In this document: one piece after another, positions 21,102-31,501 of the stretch
Layout of the letters: every line of letters begins with the position of its first letter
Numbering within the stretch: position 1 is the first letter of the stretch
NCBI GenBank assembly: GCA_023375785.1
Contig: SZWC01000828.1
Location: 105,345 to 165,120 of the forward strand
DNA: 59,776 nucleotides
Source of the DNA: Penium margaritaceum
Taxonomy: Eukaryota > Streptophyta > Zygnematophyceae > Desmidiales > Peniaceae
Direction: 5' to 3'
Made by a program: the position numbers and the translations under genes
The notes under the pieces: generated by a model
Databases searched by the model: none
What the model saw: the letters and a program-made list of their open reading frames with translations, nothing else
What the model was told of the DNA's origin: nothing

Positions 21102-22650
21102 CTCTCCCTCGATGGGTTCGCTGGTAAAGAGATCATATCAAGCTTGGGTGTTGATGAAAGACTCCTCAAGAGACTCCAAAATCATTCTCATCAAGAAACA
21201 AAAGCTGAGACTCTTCTTTGGTGATGGATTGATCGACAAAATTCTCGATGTCTACTACTGTATGGAGAGAGAAACTGTTTTCCTTGATATAGAGTTCTTC
21301 GGTGCTTCAGGACTGTGAAGGGCCTGTTTCTAGTTCCGTCCCACAAAACTCGAACAAATCGAGGAAACTGGAAATATTTGCGTCAAGCTCAGGCCACTCC
21401 AGAAAATTTGAAGTTGCTTCCTCTGGAAGGAAACTCGCTGGTGGCTTGCTTGGCGGACGACTTGTATGTCGTGAAAGCCCCTCTTAGTCTCTCCTCTCCC
21501 AACTCTGCAGTGGGAGACTTGTGGACATCTCCTTGGAGTTCAGGAAAATCTTTTCTGGTCCCACCATCATATCTTGGGCCACTGAAGCTGTATAAAAAGT
21601 GACATAAGGGTGTGGGAGGCTCACTTCTTCATTTTCAGTTGCTCTCAGTCAATTTGTAGTAGTCATAGCCGCTGCTTTGTTAGGCGTCACCAACTTGACC
21701 TGCTTTTGTCCTCCCCGTCAGCAAGTTTGTGTCTCGGTGGCCCGGTTCTTGCTCAAATCGTCCGGAAGCGCGGTCGTTGTCGAAGCAGTTGCTCGTTGTT
21801 TTTTTCCCAGTGAGGCCTCGCTCGGCTGCTCGTGTGCAAAGTCAGGTCTGTCGTGCTCAACGCACATCCCTGTGTTGATGTTTTCTGTCACATATTTGAG
21901 GAGGCACTTTGCGCAGGTCGATCTGGACACCAAAAAAATGCCGTCGTCCGATGCTTTCATCGCTCCATACTATTCTCTACTGCTTCCCTTCTTGTCCAGC
22001 AAAAGATACTGCAGCTGGTTAGGTCCGTCGGCCATGTCACATGATGGTACCAGGTTGACCTGGACCTTGCCATCGCCACCTCTGGTAAAATTTGCCGTTG
22101 AAGGTGCGCAGGCTGCCGCGGCTGGCTAGCGAGCCTGCTGGGCTTGCTGCTTGCGCAGAAACCCCATTTGCCGTGCCAGCTGCTGCACTCGCTGTCGCGT
22201 GCTTCGCTGCGACCGCATTCCATAACCAAAGCTTCGCAGTCAGTTTTTTGCTTCCTATGTGCGCGCAAGCTCGCTGGCGAGAAGCTACATCATGTAGCCG
22301 CTCGCCATTTTCTTTCTTGCAAACCGGCCCACAGAGTCACGCGATTACTTTTTGCGCAGCTCAACATCTAAGGACAGCTTTAGGTGTCCTCTGTTAGCAG
22401 ACCCATTCCGGTCCCTCTTGAGGTGGAAAAGGGATTGCTGCTCAGGGTCTCCAGAAACTTCCCCTATTGAATCTGCTAATTTTCCACTGCTCCCCCTCTC
22501 TCCTGCACTGGTCACTTCCTCACCCACTTGTACCATAAAACATAGTGGTTGGTACGCTGCACGAGGTGCCGATGGCGCGTCATCCAACCTTTGACTTCCA
22601 CGTGCCATTTTTATCACCATTCTTCAAGGCGTACTACGAGAACGCGCTCG
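21102..22650 (-). other. long non-coding 3' segment of copia A with polypurine tract
   Basis: The polypurine tract reads CGAGGGAGAG on the minus strand (21102-21111), next to the LTR. From there to the end of RNase H lie about 1.5 kb with no copia domain. Sense-strand open frames of 80-103 codons exist (21718-21960, 21957-22268, 22345-22620) but I recognise none. Copia elements normally have a short 3' tail, so this may be captured sequence or another degenerate insertion. Confidence 0.55.
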
Positions 22651-23400
22651 TGGTAAGTCCAGACTGCTGCGAGCACCTGTAGAAAAAGTCTTTGGGAAGA
22701 CTCATCATCAGGAATTCTCGAGCTTGCTCATTCCCCGGCATGTGCACGAGCTAAACCGTGCCATCTTGCACTTTTGAGCAGATCCAATGCCCGTGTATGT
22801 CGATGAGCTTGGTTTGACCCTGGAATTCGGTCAAATTTTCCAGGTCGATTATACATTTGTTGTAAGCAAAACTCAACACTGGCTTCTCTTGTGGAAAGCC
22901 GATGTCCTCAAGGAGGTTGCATAGGTACGTGACCTCATGTGCAGCCGATGAAGCAGCGACATACTCAGCTTCTGTGGAGCTAAGTGTGATCAGATTTTGC
23001 CGCTTGCTTATCCATGATACGGCTCCACCGCCGAGAAAACACACAAATCCTGTCGTGCTGCGTCCGTCCTCCTCAGTTCCACCAAAGTCAGCGTCCGCAT
23101 AGTACTGTATCTCCAGATCACTGTAGATGCTATAAATCAAACTGGCGTCACTTGTGCTTTGGAGGTATCCAAGGGCCCGGTCAAGCTCCTTGCATGCTGC
23201 CACTGAGCATGTCTGGTTACCGCATGCAAGGTTGCTGAACGCATACTGCATATCCGGCCGTGTGCAGCGCATTGCGTGCATCAACGAGTAGACTCTGCGA
23301 TGGTAGTCTGTTTCGCTCCTCCCCCTTGGTTCTTGATGCTTCAGCTGCTGCTGAATGTAAGAAACCGGCCCCCGGGTGGAGGCAGTTCCAACGTGGCCTG
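22650..23400 (-). pseudogene. copia A RNase H region, degenerate
   Basis: End of the copia polyprotein. An open frame of 222 codons (22751-23419) shows the RT/RNase H connection with MRCTRPDMQYAFSN (about 23250), the RNase H first Asp block YYADADFGG, STTGFVCFLGGGAVSW, and [10 protein letters not shown] (near 22970). The frame meets TAG at 22751, and homology continues past it to about 22650 with an MPGNEQAREF...LPKDFF-like stretch that is the usual C-terminus. The catalytic acidic residues are visible in this part. Confidence 0.88.
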
Positions 23401-23476
23401 ACGGGTCTTCTACGTTCACGGCTACTTTTGTGCAGCTTCTGAGTCTAAGCGTGAGCTTTCTGGTCGCCTCACGCTA

Positions 23477-24340
23477 TGTTTCTGGTAGTTGAAGACAAGT
23501 GCGAGACAGTCACTTTTGAAAAGGGAATAACGCAATTTTGCATTAGTTTTTTAGCATAGACATGATCTAAACATTTGTAGGGCTAATCATGAGCTCTCCA
23601 ACGCACCAAACCGTGTGCGATTCGGATCACCGTAGCTCCCGCTACGTCATCCGGAGCGCAGCACCCCAAATCAGCCGCTCTGTCGGCGGCGCGCACCACG
23701 TCGCCCGCCGAGGCGCCCTCACACATCAAGGACCCATCAAAATGCCATTCCGGAGGCGCAGATGTCCCTACGCGTAGTGGCGGCACCCCTCGCGCCTTTG
23801 GGGTCTGTTTCGATGAGTTAATCATCGAGTTTGGTGATGGGGATTAATGTGGGTCGAAACCTGTTCGCAGACCTCCAGTCGGAATTTTGACCAAGTCCCC
23901 GAGTAACAAACTGTACTACTGAGTTTCGGACTCCGAGCCAGGATTTTGGCGAAGTCCCTCAGTAACAAACTGCACTCCTGAAATCCGGCGGATCATCCAC
24001 CGGACGCCTCGGCAGACCTTCCGGAGCAAAATCCCCAGATGGCATTTTGTTACTCGTTCCGGTCGATAATTCACCGGAAGTCGAACCGCGGCCGGCTCCC
24101 AGAACCGCCGCGAGCACCCCAACTTTGGAAGCCCATATCTCCCTCGTTACTAGTCCGATTCCGGTGAAACAACTTCCACCGGATTCAGCAACTCGTCAAC
24201 TTTCAGGGGCAATCCTCCATTTCAGGATCCAAGCAATCATCGAGTCGCCAGATCCGTCGACGAGGAATTTCCTCTCTCTGGCGGCTCGTCGGCGCCTCCC
24301 GGTGCCGCACTTGGGCATGCAGAGGGGCAAATCCACAACA
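23477..24340. mobile_element. probable solo-LTR-like insertion inside copia A RT
   Basis: Copia homology stops near 24340, after a PDQHVPTPL motif, and resumes near 23390. The roughly 860 bp between are unrelated to copia. The segment begins TGTTTCTGG and ends CCACAACA on the plus strand, as an LTR would, but I find no matching 5-bp flanks. Inside are two diverged copies of a unit with AAGTCCC(C/T)GAGTAACAAACTG-like sequence (about 23890 and 23950). A TTTGGAAGCCCATATCTC phrase resembles one in the copia C LTR. The boundaries are uncertain by tens of bases. Confidence 0.45.
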
Positions 24341-25202
24341 CTGAATGAGAGGAGTTGGAACGTGTTGATCAGGCACTTCAAAGCACTCACAGACCTTTTT
24401 GGCGTAGGTCTCTTGGTTCCAATCAAGTGTCCGAGCTATGCGATCAAGTCTGATATTAATGTCAGTTTGAAGCTTTGCATGATTGTCACGTTGACCTTCT
24501 TTACCATGGCCATTGCCTTGGCGTTGATGAAAGCAGCTCATGGGTCAATGATGAAGATTTTGTCGACATAAACCAAAATGTTACAGTCTGGTTTCTTTGC
24601 TGCTGATGGCTTGTGGAGGAAAAGACAGTCATTGTAGGCTGATGGATGGAAGGTGAGTGCCGCCAAAAGACCTTGGACCCTGCCATCATCCTAACCCTCT
24701 AGCTACTTCATGAACACAGTCATGTCCATCTCCCCGGGTACAAAAGTGTTCTTTACGTCAATCTGCAGCACTTCATAGTCTATCAATATTGCAACGTTCA
24801 GCATGATGCAAGCTGTGTTGTAGCAGCTCATGGGAGCGTATGTCTCAACAAAAAAAATTCCCTCTACTTGTGGAAAACATTTTGCACCAGACAGGCTTTG
24901 AACTTGTTGATGCTGCCATCATCTCTTGTCTTGATGTAGAAGGCCCTCTTGGCTCCAACAGGTCGTGAGCCTGGTGGTTGTTCTATGAGCTCCCATGTGC
25001 CTTTCTCCATGAGGCTCCCATGTTCCGCATCCAATACAACTTTCCACTCAGCTGTATGCTCTCCATTTGGATACTCCTTCAGAGTCTTTGACTCCGGGGG
25101 TAGTTCTTTGGTCAAAGTCAGGAGAGCAATGAGGTGGATAGTTGTGAAGTCAGCGAGAACATCTGTGTCCTCTTTGTACACTGAACATGCTGTGATGGCC
25201 AT
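24341..25202 (-). pseudogene. copia A reverse transcriptase, degenerate
   Basis: The open frame 24864-25202 carries the start of the copia RT: AEWKVVLDAEHGSLMEKGTW, LPPG/QPPGSRPVGAKRAF and KTRDDGSINKFKA. Homology continues with stops and frameshifts through a DYEVLQIDVKNTF motif (near 24770) and an active-site segment reading LVYVDKIFI (near 24565), where the second catalytic Asp is Lys. It ends at the CFEVPDQHVPTPL region where the 0.86-kb insert begins. The enzyme would be inactive. Confidence 0.85.
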
Positions 25203-25547
25203 GTTACACTCTTCCTCCTCCTCTTCTTTCTACTGCTCCAATTGCTGTTGTAGGAGGCGCATGAAATGTCTATCGTGGACTCAACCTGGAGGTTGGTGAT
25301 GTCGTGGCACCTGCAGAGCATCCTACACAGACACCACCTTGGCTTCCCCATTTCGTACTACAACCGGCTCATGATCTTGAGAGAAGCCTACCAGGTAGTC
25401 TCCATGGAGGGGCACATGCGTGTCCACCGCCTCCTCATGCACCTCATCCAGATCCGCAAGGATGAGTGGGTAGATATTTGAATCTTCCTCCTTCAATGAA
25501 TCTTTGTAAGAGTCGTAAAATGTCTAGAGGAAATCTGGAGCTGTCTT

Positions 25548-26180
25548 TTACTTTTCCTCCCATGCTTGGAGCATCAGATTCTTAAGAAAGATCGCGTCGC
25601 GACTGACAACAATCTGTTGTGAGTCCAATTCGTGCAGCTCCCAGCCCTTCATGTTAGGGCTCTGTCCAAGAAACAATCCCCAAGATGCCTTCTTGTGCAT
25701 TGAATGTACAAGCTGATTGCTTACGTGGTCCAATAATTTGTGCCATATAGCGAGGTTTACACCAGAGACTTGGTGTAGGCTTGCTGTTGTGAAGGACAAA
25801 ATGGAGGTTGTTGGAAGGTGGTGCACTGAAATCCATGTGGTAGGAGGCGACCTTCCACGAAGGTCTCCCCGTCACAGCTCTTCAAGGTAACGTGCTCTCT
25901 GTTGCTCACAACACGTGCACCAGCTGCCCTAGTTAGAGGAGGTTGAGAGTAATCTCAGGTAGGTAGAGCACGTCTTAAAACTTTACTTGGGTACCTTGGT
26001 ACCCAGTCACTGTCATTTTCCCCTTTTCCAGAACTGGAAATTGCTTGTTGCTGGCGACTGTGACGAAGTCCTTGGAGCAGGATAGGGGTTCTGGGAGGCA
26101 GGACTTGTCAGAAGTGATGTAGGTTGTGCATCCACTATCCAGGTATCACACGTACGCTGAGCAAATGAGATCATTACTTT
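25548..26180 (-). pseudogene. copia A protease and integrase remnants, core deleted
   Basis: Protease is traced by TWIVDAQPTS (near 26140); the expected Asp-Ser-Gly-Ala reads DAQP, so the active site is lost. The GAG pre-integrase motif IWHKLLDHVSNQLVHSMHKK follows (about 25690-25755). It is joined directly to the C-terminal integrase motif GLFLGQSPNMKGWELHE...IVVSRDAIF (25590-25685). The whole catalytic core, about 250 residues with all three acidic residues, is missing. Protein-level joining is direct, so this is an internal deletion and not an insertion. Confidence 0.82.
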
Positions 26181-26369
26181 CCATGTTTGACAGCTAAAAT
26201 ACAAACACAGTATATGCATGTTGATTGCCTGCGCCTCCCTCCTTTGTCTGCTTTTCTAGCCCATTCTCTTGCTTCTCAATCTGCTTCATTTTTTATCACT
26301 CTTCTTCTCTCTCTTTCCTCCTAATTTGTTTGCTTGCTTTTTCTTTCTTTCTTGCTCCTTGTCCCATAA

Positions 26370-27928
26370 ACACTCTGTGCAATAATTCTTCATGTCCCTG
26401 GCCTGCCACAATAATTACACTCATATGCATGGCGTGATCCTGGCCATTGGTCACGCGAGCTGCACCAGCTTGCATTTTTCTTGAACTGGGCAGAAGACTG
26501 GTCTGAGGCCGGCTTCATCAGCGCCTAGCTCTTCCGCGATGGCTGAGTGAAGCTGACCCCAGCGTTGAAACCTTGGTACGTTGAGTTGGTGAGAATACAC
26601 TCTGTTTATTTTTCCAGCTGGCGGTCGCGCTGCTCAGTGAGAAGCATCTTATAGATTTATGCTTCATTCGCCTCACTCTCATGCTTGAACTTAAGCATCT
26701 TCCTCACGTTGTCCCAGTCTCCGGTTAGGCAGTTGAGGAGAAATGTCAAAAAGGCGGGCTCAGATACTGGTGTATCTGTCACTCTAAGATGGTCGCGTAG
26801 TGAGTTGGCTTTGTCAATGTATGCTTCAATGTAGCCAAAGCTGCTGAGGCTGATGTGTGATAGCTCTCTCAGGAGGTGGGATTTGAAGGTGGAGTCGCCA
26901 GACATGTAGGTCCTGACAAGGTAGGACCATACTTGCTATGCAGACTCCGTCATGTCCTCGTACATCTGAATTGCTTGTTGTATGCGATCAATCAAGTAGT
27001 TTTCCAGTATCATGAATGCATCTTGGTTGAAGTACGTGTATTCTGACACCACCTGTGGTGGTGATCCCAAGGGTGGAGGTACGTAGTACCCAGTGTAGAA
27101 CTTCCAGATGTTGTGAATCTGTGCCACTTACTTGAATTTGTGTGCCCAGTGTGGGAGTTTCTTTCCGTCAAACTGGTCAATCTTGATCTTATGTCGCTGG
27201 AAGGCAGCTATTACTAGGAGCACAAAGTCCTCAAGTCCTTGGTATGCCTTGACATGTGGAGGCACTTGGAGGCCTTGCACATGGCACTGTTGATGTATGT
27301 TTGTTGCTGGATGAGCCTGGAACGGCGACACGGCTGGTGCCATTGCAGGTTGAGCCATGTATGCCTGTGGCGGAGGTGCCTATTGTGCTCGTTGAGACTG
27401 TGCCACGAGTGGAACCATGGGAGAAGCTTGAGGTGCAAACTGCTGTGACGTGCCTCCTTGGGCAGGTGGTACAGGTGACACCTGCAGAGGGATGGCTGGT
27501 TGCACAAGTAGGGGAGGACTTGCTTGAGGCAGATGCGCGGAAGATGCTTGAGATGCTTGTTGCCATTGCATTTGTTGTTGTTGCTGTTTCTGAAGCTGTT
27601 GTTGCTCAAGCTATTGTTGTTGCTGAAACTACACCAGTTGTTATTGAAGTTGTGTTATCATTGCGGCCTGGGTCGCATGTGACAGTTACAACTGTTGCGT
27701 GTGAGATGCTTGAGCGGCGTGTGTCAGCTGCTCGTGTTGACGGAAAAGCTTTTGGAGAAGCTCTTGGGCTCCAATCTACTGCCTTAGTGCTTCCTTCTCG
27801 TGCTCCACAGCTTGAAGAGCTATGGCTTCTTGTTGTGCCATGAGTTGTGCCTCTTCTGCCAAGTTTTCTGCTTCTGCTGCTTGGCATTGTACGCGGTCTG
27901 CGACGTGGCGTCCTTGATCCTGACTCAT
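26370..27928 (-). pseudogene. copia A gag, degenerate
   Basis: Start chosen at the minus-strand ATG 27926-27928 (MSQDQGRHVADRV). An N-terminal Ala/Glu/Gln-rich, coiled-coil-like part (27900-27780) runs into a long Gln-rich stretch (about 27690-27540), then a Pro/Gln linker. The UBN2-type Gag domain follows: QFDGKKLPHWAHKFK (about 27130-27180), a central part at 26936-27127 and a TFKSHLLRELSHISL...IEAYIDKANSLRDHL part at 26657-26905. A degenerate zinc knuckle with CNYCGRPG is near 26410. Most interruptions are TAG at Gln positions. The 195-codon plus-strand frame across 27256-27843 is the antisense shadow of the Gln-rich part. Confidence 0.85.
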
Positions 27929-28186
27929 ACGTAGACCATGCAAAACAGAATTATCATGAAGAGAGGGAGAACCTGCCCTCTAATCTTCCGCAACCATGTT
28001 GCTCATGGTCTCTTTATTCTCTTGTCTTGTGTAGGCTGAACGCCATGGATACCGGTCGTGTTGCAGGCTTAGGAGAAGGCAGACGTTGAGACCTCCTCAA
28101 GATTGTACAGGGATGGTGAAGGACCATTTCACCAATCCGCTCTACTGCTGTTGCTACTTCTAGACTTGCTGAACACACATCCTAGA

Positions 28187-28198
28187 GCTCTGATACCA
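28187..28198 (-). other. copia A primer-binding site
   Basis: TGGTATCAGAGC on the minus strand directly inside the 5' LTR, complementary to the 3' end of initiator tRNA-Met. Confidence 0.92.
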
Positions 28199-29304
28199 TG
28201 TTGGGATGACGGGTGTGTAACAAGGACTAGGATACTTGCTTGTTTAGGATCTTTTCTTGTGCAAAAAGCTAGCCCACAGATCAGCAGTTAAACTTTGGAA
28301 ATGGAGAATCTTACAACGGAAGAAAACTTGATTGACTTCCAAAGTACAAGTATTGTACATGAAGAAGTACAAGCTAAGAGAGGCTAGACATAGAGCTCCA
28401 CTACTGCTCTTGTCCCACGAAAGGGGCAACGCCTTGCTAGGCCATCAAGGTCGTCGACGTAAGGGATCTTGGTCCAGCGCCATCTTCCAGGTAGATTGGC
28501 CTCCAAGTAGTCAGGGCTTCCTCCTTTCCAGGCTGGCAGAATGCTGCTAGACTTACAAAGGTCTCCAGGGTGAAACTCCAACAGAACCTTGGTCTGAGGC
28601 ACTTCTAGATGTTAAGTGCTGCAATGTTGTGACATGAAAGATCAGTCTTGCAGGGTTAATGAGATATGCCAGGGCCTTTGATACTTGCGGCTCTGGCAAG
28701 CTAACTGCCTTGCTTGCTTGTAGAAGCTTCCTCAGGTGCATGGTAAAGTTTAACTGAAACCATGGTTCTTAAATCCTAGAGCTTCTCATGGATCTGTGAG
28801 GGCTGTAGATCTCTGTAGCCATAATTCTTGCATCCTAGCCCTCCTTACAGATCAATGAGAGCCATAGATCTCTGTAGCCATGATTCTTATATTCTGGCTC
28901 ATCATGTAGCCTTTCAAGGTGGCAAGATGTGAAGAATGCTGACTCGTGGCCATGTAGTGCCTGTGCAGATTGTCCCCAACAGGAACACATAAGCCACCTC
29001 ATGCTACAATTCCAGTCAGGCCTAGGCCTACCTGACCGCAGCGCTTAGTCGCACTGCGCAGCTGCTAGTCCGTGCCACACAAGAGCCATGTACAGTAGCC
29101 TGCACATGCCATGCACTGTTTTCCTATCCAGGCCCTTTAGGCATGGCTGCCAAAACTAGACTGGCCTGTACAGTAAAAAATATCCACAGTTGTGTTCCCA
29201 GAATCCACCAAAAAAAATCTCACTAGGCGTATCTTTGTCCGATTGCGGATCCGACTACGTCATATCGGAGCACGAAGCTAGCACAATCATTGCACCCACT
29301 AACA
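28199..29304 (-). repeat. copia A 5' LTR
   Basis: 1106 bp, TGTT...AACA. Aligns with 6393-7476 plus 21077-21101. The two copies differ at many positions, so the insertion is old, and older than the gypsy that sits in the 3' copy. Confidence 0.92.
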
Positions 29305-29344
29305 TAGTGAAGGCGAGCAAGCTTGGCTGGTGAAACTTCCAAGT

Positions 29345-29728
29345 ATGGCTGTAATAGGGCGAGCACTTGATAGCAATGTACATCGCCTGAATGTTGAGGA
29401 TCAGCTCAACAAACTACGTACCCGTCTCTCAACGGAAGACCTCACCTTGGCCATGACTGTCATGGGTGCACTAGCATATGGCGGTGACATGGTACGTGCC
29501 ACCCTCTGTGAACGAGTTTTTGTAATGCAGCGATTCAGTGAAAACTTGCATGAAGAGAATGCCAAGATGGTGCATGAGCTTGTAGCGGCTGAGCACCAGG
29601 CAAAGTTAGTAGAAGAGACGCTTGAGACCCTTTGTGAAGATAACCTTGAGAACCAGTGGGTGGTGCTGAAAATAGTAGTGGAAGCAGCACGCCATGCTGT
29701 TGAAGTGAAAGTGGAGCGCATTTTTTAA
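29345..29728 (+). CDS. unrecognised 127-codon ORF between copia A and copia B
   Basis: An uninterrupted frame from ATG 29345 (MAVIGRALDS) to TAA at 29726-29728; an upstream in-frame GTG would add five codons. The product looks protein-like: an amphipathic first half, then a Glu/Lys/Ala-rich, probably coiled-coil stretch (HEENAKMVHELVAAEHQAKL onwards). I recognise no family. Its end coincides with the point where copia B RT homology stops, so it belongs to the sequence that truncates copia B. It could be a fragment of an unknown element's gag or a host exon. Confidence 0.35.
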   Translation: MAVIGRALDSNVHRLNVEDQLNKLRTRLSTEDLTLAMTVMGALAYGGDMVRATLCERVFVMQRFSENLHEENAKMVHELVAAEHQAKLVEETLETLCEDNLENQWVVLKIVVEAARHAVEVKVERIF

Positions 29729-29734
29729 AGATGT

Positions 29735-30480
29735 GCACACATAGAATGTTGTATGCAGGATTGCCCTCAATCTCCATGCCTAGGAGAACCTGTGCAGGCC
29801 TGAGACCTGCACAGGTTTGTTTTGTATGTGGACTACAGCAGATCCTTCACTTGCTGAACGGCGCTGAGGTTAGGAGATGTGATGAGCAGATCATCCACAT
29901 AGCAAGCACCGGGACAAGGGAAGTGCCCACTGGGATGAAGAAGAGGGACAGATTTACAGCGCTACGCACCAGGCCACCTTTAAGAGGGTGTGGATTATTT
30001 CTGTGTTCCAGCACTTGGTTCAATGGCAGAAGCCATAGAGGAACTTCCGCAGTCGCCAGAAACAATCAGTGAAATTGTTGAAGCCAAGACATTGGATAAT
30101 GGAGAGAGCCATGCAAAAAGGCATTGTCAGCGGCCATTTGGTCGAGCTCCCAGCCATGCTTTGTGACCATGCTGAAGAGCGCTCTGCAAGTGGTCAAACA
30201 GCCAACCAGCACAAAGACCTAGTCAAAGTTCACTCCATAGACTTGTGCAAAGCCTTTGGCTTTGGTCCGGGCTTTGTACATTTCCAGCGTGTTATCCAGC
30301 TTCCACTTGCAATGGAAAACCTACTTGGCCCCAACTGCTTTCCGGCCTGGGGGTAAGTCAACAACCTCGTACACGGGATGCTTGTCGATGGCAGCCAGTT
30401 CCTCCTTGCAAGCCGTGTCCCATTGGGCAACATCAGGTGCGGCCCTGGCCTCTCGGAGGCTCTGTGGGTCGGTCGTCTAT
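29735..30480 (-). pseudogene. copia B reverse transcriptase, degenerate and truncated
   Basis: Reading down from 30480: CKEELAAIDKHPVYEVVDLPPGRKAVGAK-type start (with a TAG in place of the following Trp), YKARTKAKGFAQVYGVNFD, HGWELDQMAADNAFLHGSL, then frameshifts. The active site ACYVDDLLITS is intact near 29890-29925, followed by VQQVKDLL and an LLGMEIE motif near 29765. Homology ends at about 29730. No RNase H follows. The 12-bp hairpin at 29787-29817 lies exactly between VKDLL and LLGMEIE and disrupts the frame. Confidence 0.85.
29787..29817. repeat. 12-bp inverted repeat in copia B RT
   Basis: AACCTGTGCAGG and CCTGCACAGGTT separated by 7 bases. One arm replaces expected RT coding sequence, which suggests a fold-back copy. 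Confidence 0.85.
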
Positions 30481-31259
30481 AACGACGACCTAGCTTTCAA
30501 CAGACGAGCGCTACCGAGGCCCAGTAGAGCACAAGACATTGCAACAGATACTGTGCATTGATGCTCTCATGAAATTGACGTGTAGCCTAACGCAGAACCA
30601 AGATGAAGGTCCACCACAATGACAGCAAACCCAAGGCCTTTGTCCATGGATCCCTACTCACCACGGAGTGAGAAAGGAACAAGGAACAAAAGATGATGGC
30701 AGGGGGCGGCCGGGGGATGTCAGAATGCGGACCTAGTGGTGATTCTGGACTGCATGGACGACAACAGCCATCTGGAGTGAGTGAGTATGCCGTCCTGAAA
30801 GTAGAAGAGCGGGCGCCCCGGGCTCGAGGAGGTAGGAACACGGTTTGTGGCTCCTCTGAAATGACCAGTACAGGAGCTAGAGGCTGGTCAACTGCTTAAC
30901 AGAGTCTGTGACAGTAACATTGGACTCTGTTGCCTGGGTGGAGGAGGAGAGAAGGCAGGTGTCGTGGGACACGCATCATAGGACACTGATGAGAAAGGAG
31001 TGAAGTAACGCACCAGCCCAATATCTTCTCCACGCAAAGGTAGAGACAGGCCCAGAAAGGTCCCGGACCAGAGACAAGGGAAATCGTGTGGAAAAAGCTC
31101 CTCAAAGAATACAACATCACGCGACACAATGATACGGTACCTAACAAGATCCCAGGACCGCTAGGCCTTCGACAGACAGAACAAACCAAGAAAGGTGCAT
31201 AAGAAGCCATGGGGGGGCAGCATGTCGTTCTGCTAGTCCCCTGGGACCCAAACACAGGC

Positions 31260-31318
31260 AACAGAACCCCAGATCCATGCGGGATCTAGGGTTCTGTTGG
31301 GGTACGGTACGGTACCCA
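31260..31318. repeat. hairpin and GGTAC repeats in copia B integrase
   Basis: ACAGAACCCCAGATCC and GGATCTAGGGTTCTGT form arms of 16 bases with one mismatch around ATGCG (31260-31297). Next to it GGGGTACGGTACGGTACCC is itself a partial palindrome. Confidence 0.8.
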
Positions 31319-31425
31319 CACCAATGCTGGTAGGGTCTGACGGGCCGATGTTGGGGACTGTGGGGAACTCTGTTCCAGACCCATGTCATGTACAACATCA
31401 TCTCAAAGAAGAAGCCCTCGGATAG

Positions 31426-31501
31426 ACCAGACTCAATGCGCATAGTGCGGATCAATGCAGCCATGGCTGCATTGATCCGCACTATGCGCATTGAGTCTGG
31501 T
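31426..31501. repeat. perfect 76-bp palindrome without spacer
   Basis: The two 38-base arms are exact reverse complements, centred between 31463 and 31464 at CCATGG. The right arm (as minus-strand coding) is genuine integrase sequence; the left arm is an inverted copy of it inserted ahead. Fold-back synthesis during reverse transcription would explain it, as would an assembly or library fold-back. Confidence 0.97.

Larger units (their letters stand above)
6393..29304 (-). mobile_element. copia A: degenerate Ty1/copia element carrying nested insertions
   Basis: A complete but dead Ty1/copia element on the minus strand. Reading from 29304 downward it has a 5' LTR (28199-29304), a PBS for initiator tRNA-Met, gag, protease, integrase remnants, RT, RNase H, a polypurine tract at 21102-21111 and a 3' LTR. 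The 3' LTR is split into 6393-7476 and 21077-21101 by a gypsy element. Five-base flanks are TACTG (6388-6392) and TAGTG (29305-29309), a target-site duplication with one change. Without the insertion the element is about 9.3 kb with LTRs of about 1.1 kb. Numerous stops, an integrase-core deletion and a probable insertion inside RT make it non-functional. Confidence 0.9.

Noticed and set aside
27256-27843. 195-codon plus-strand ORF rich in Val, Leu and Glu
   Set aside because: It is the antisense of the Gln-rich N-terminus of copia A gag, which shows clear gag homology on the other strand.
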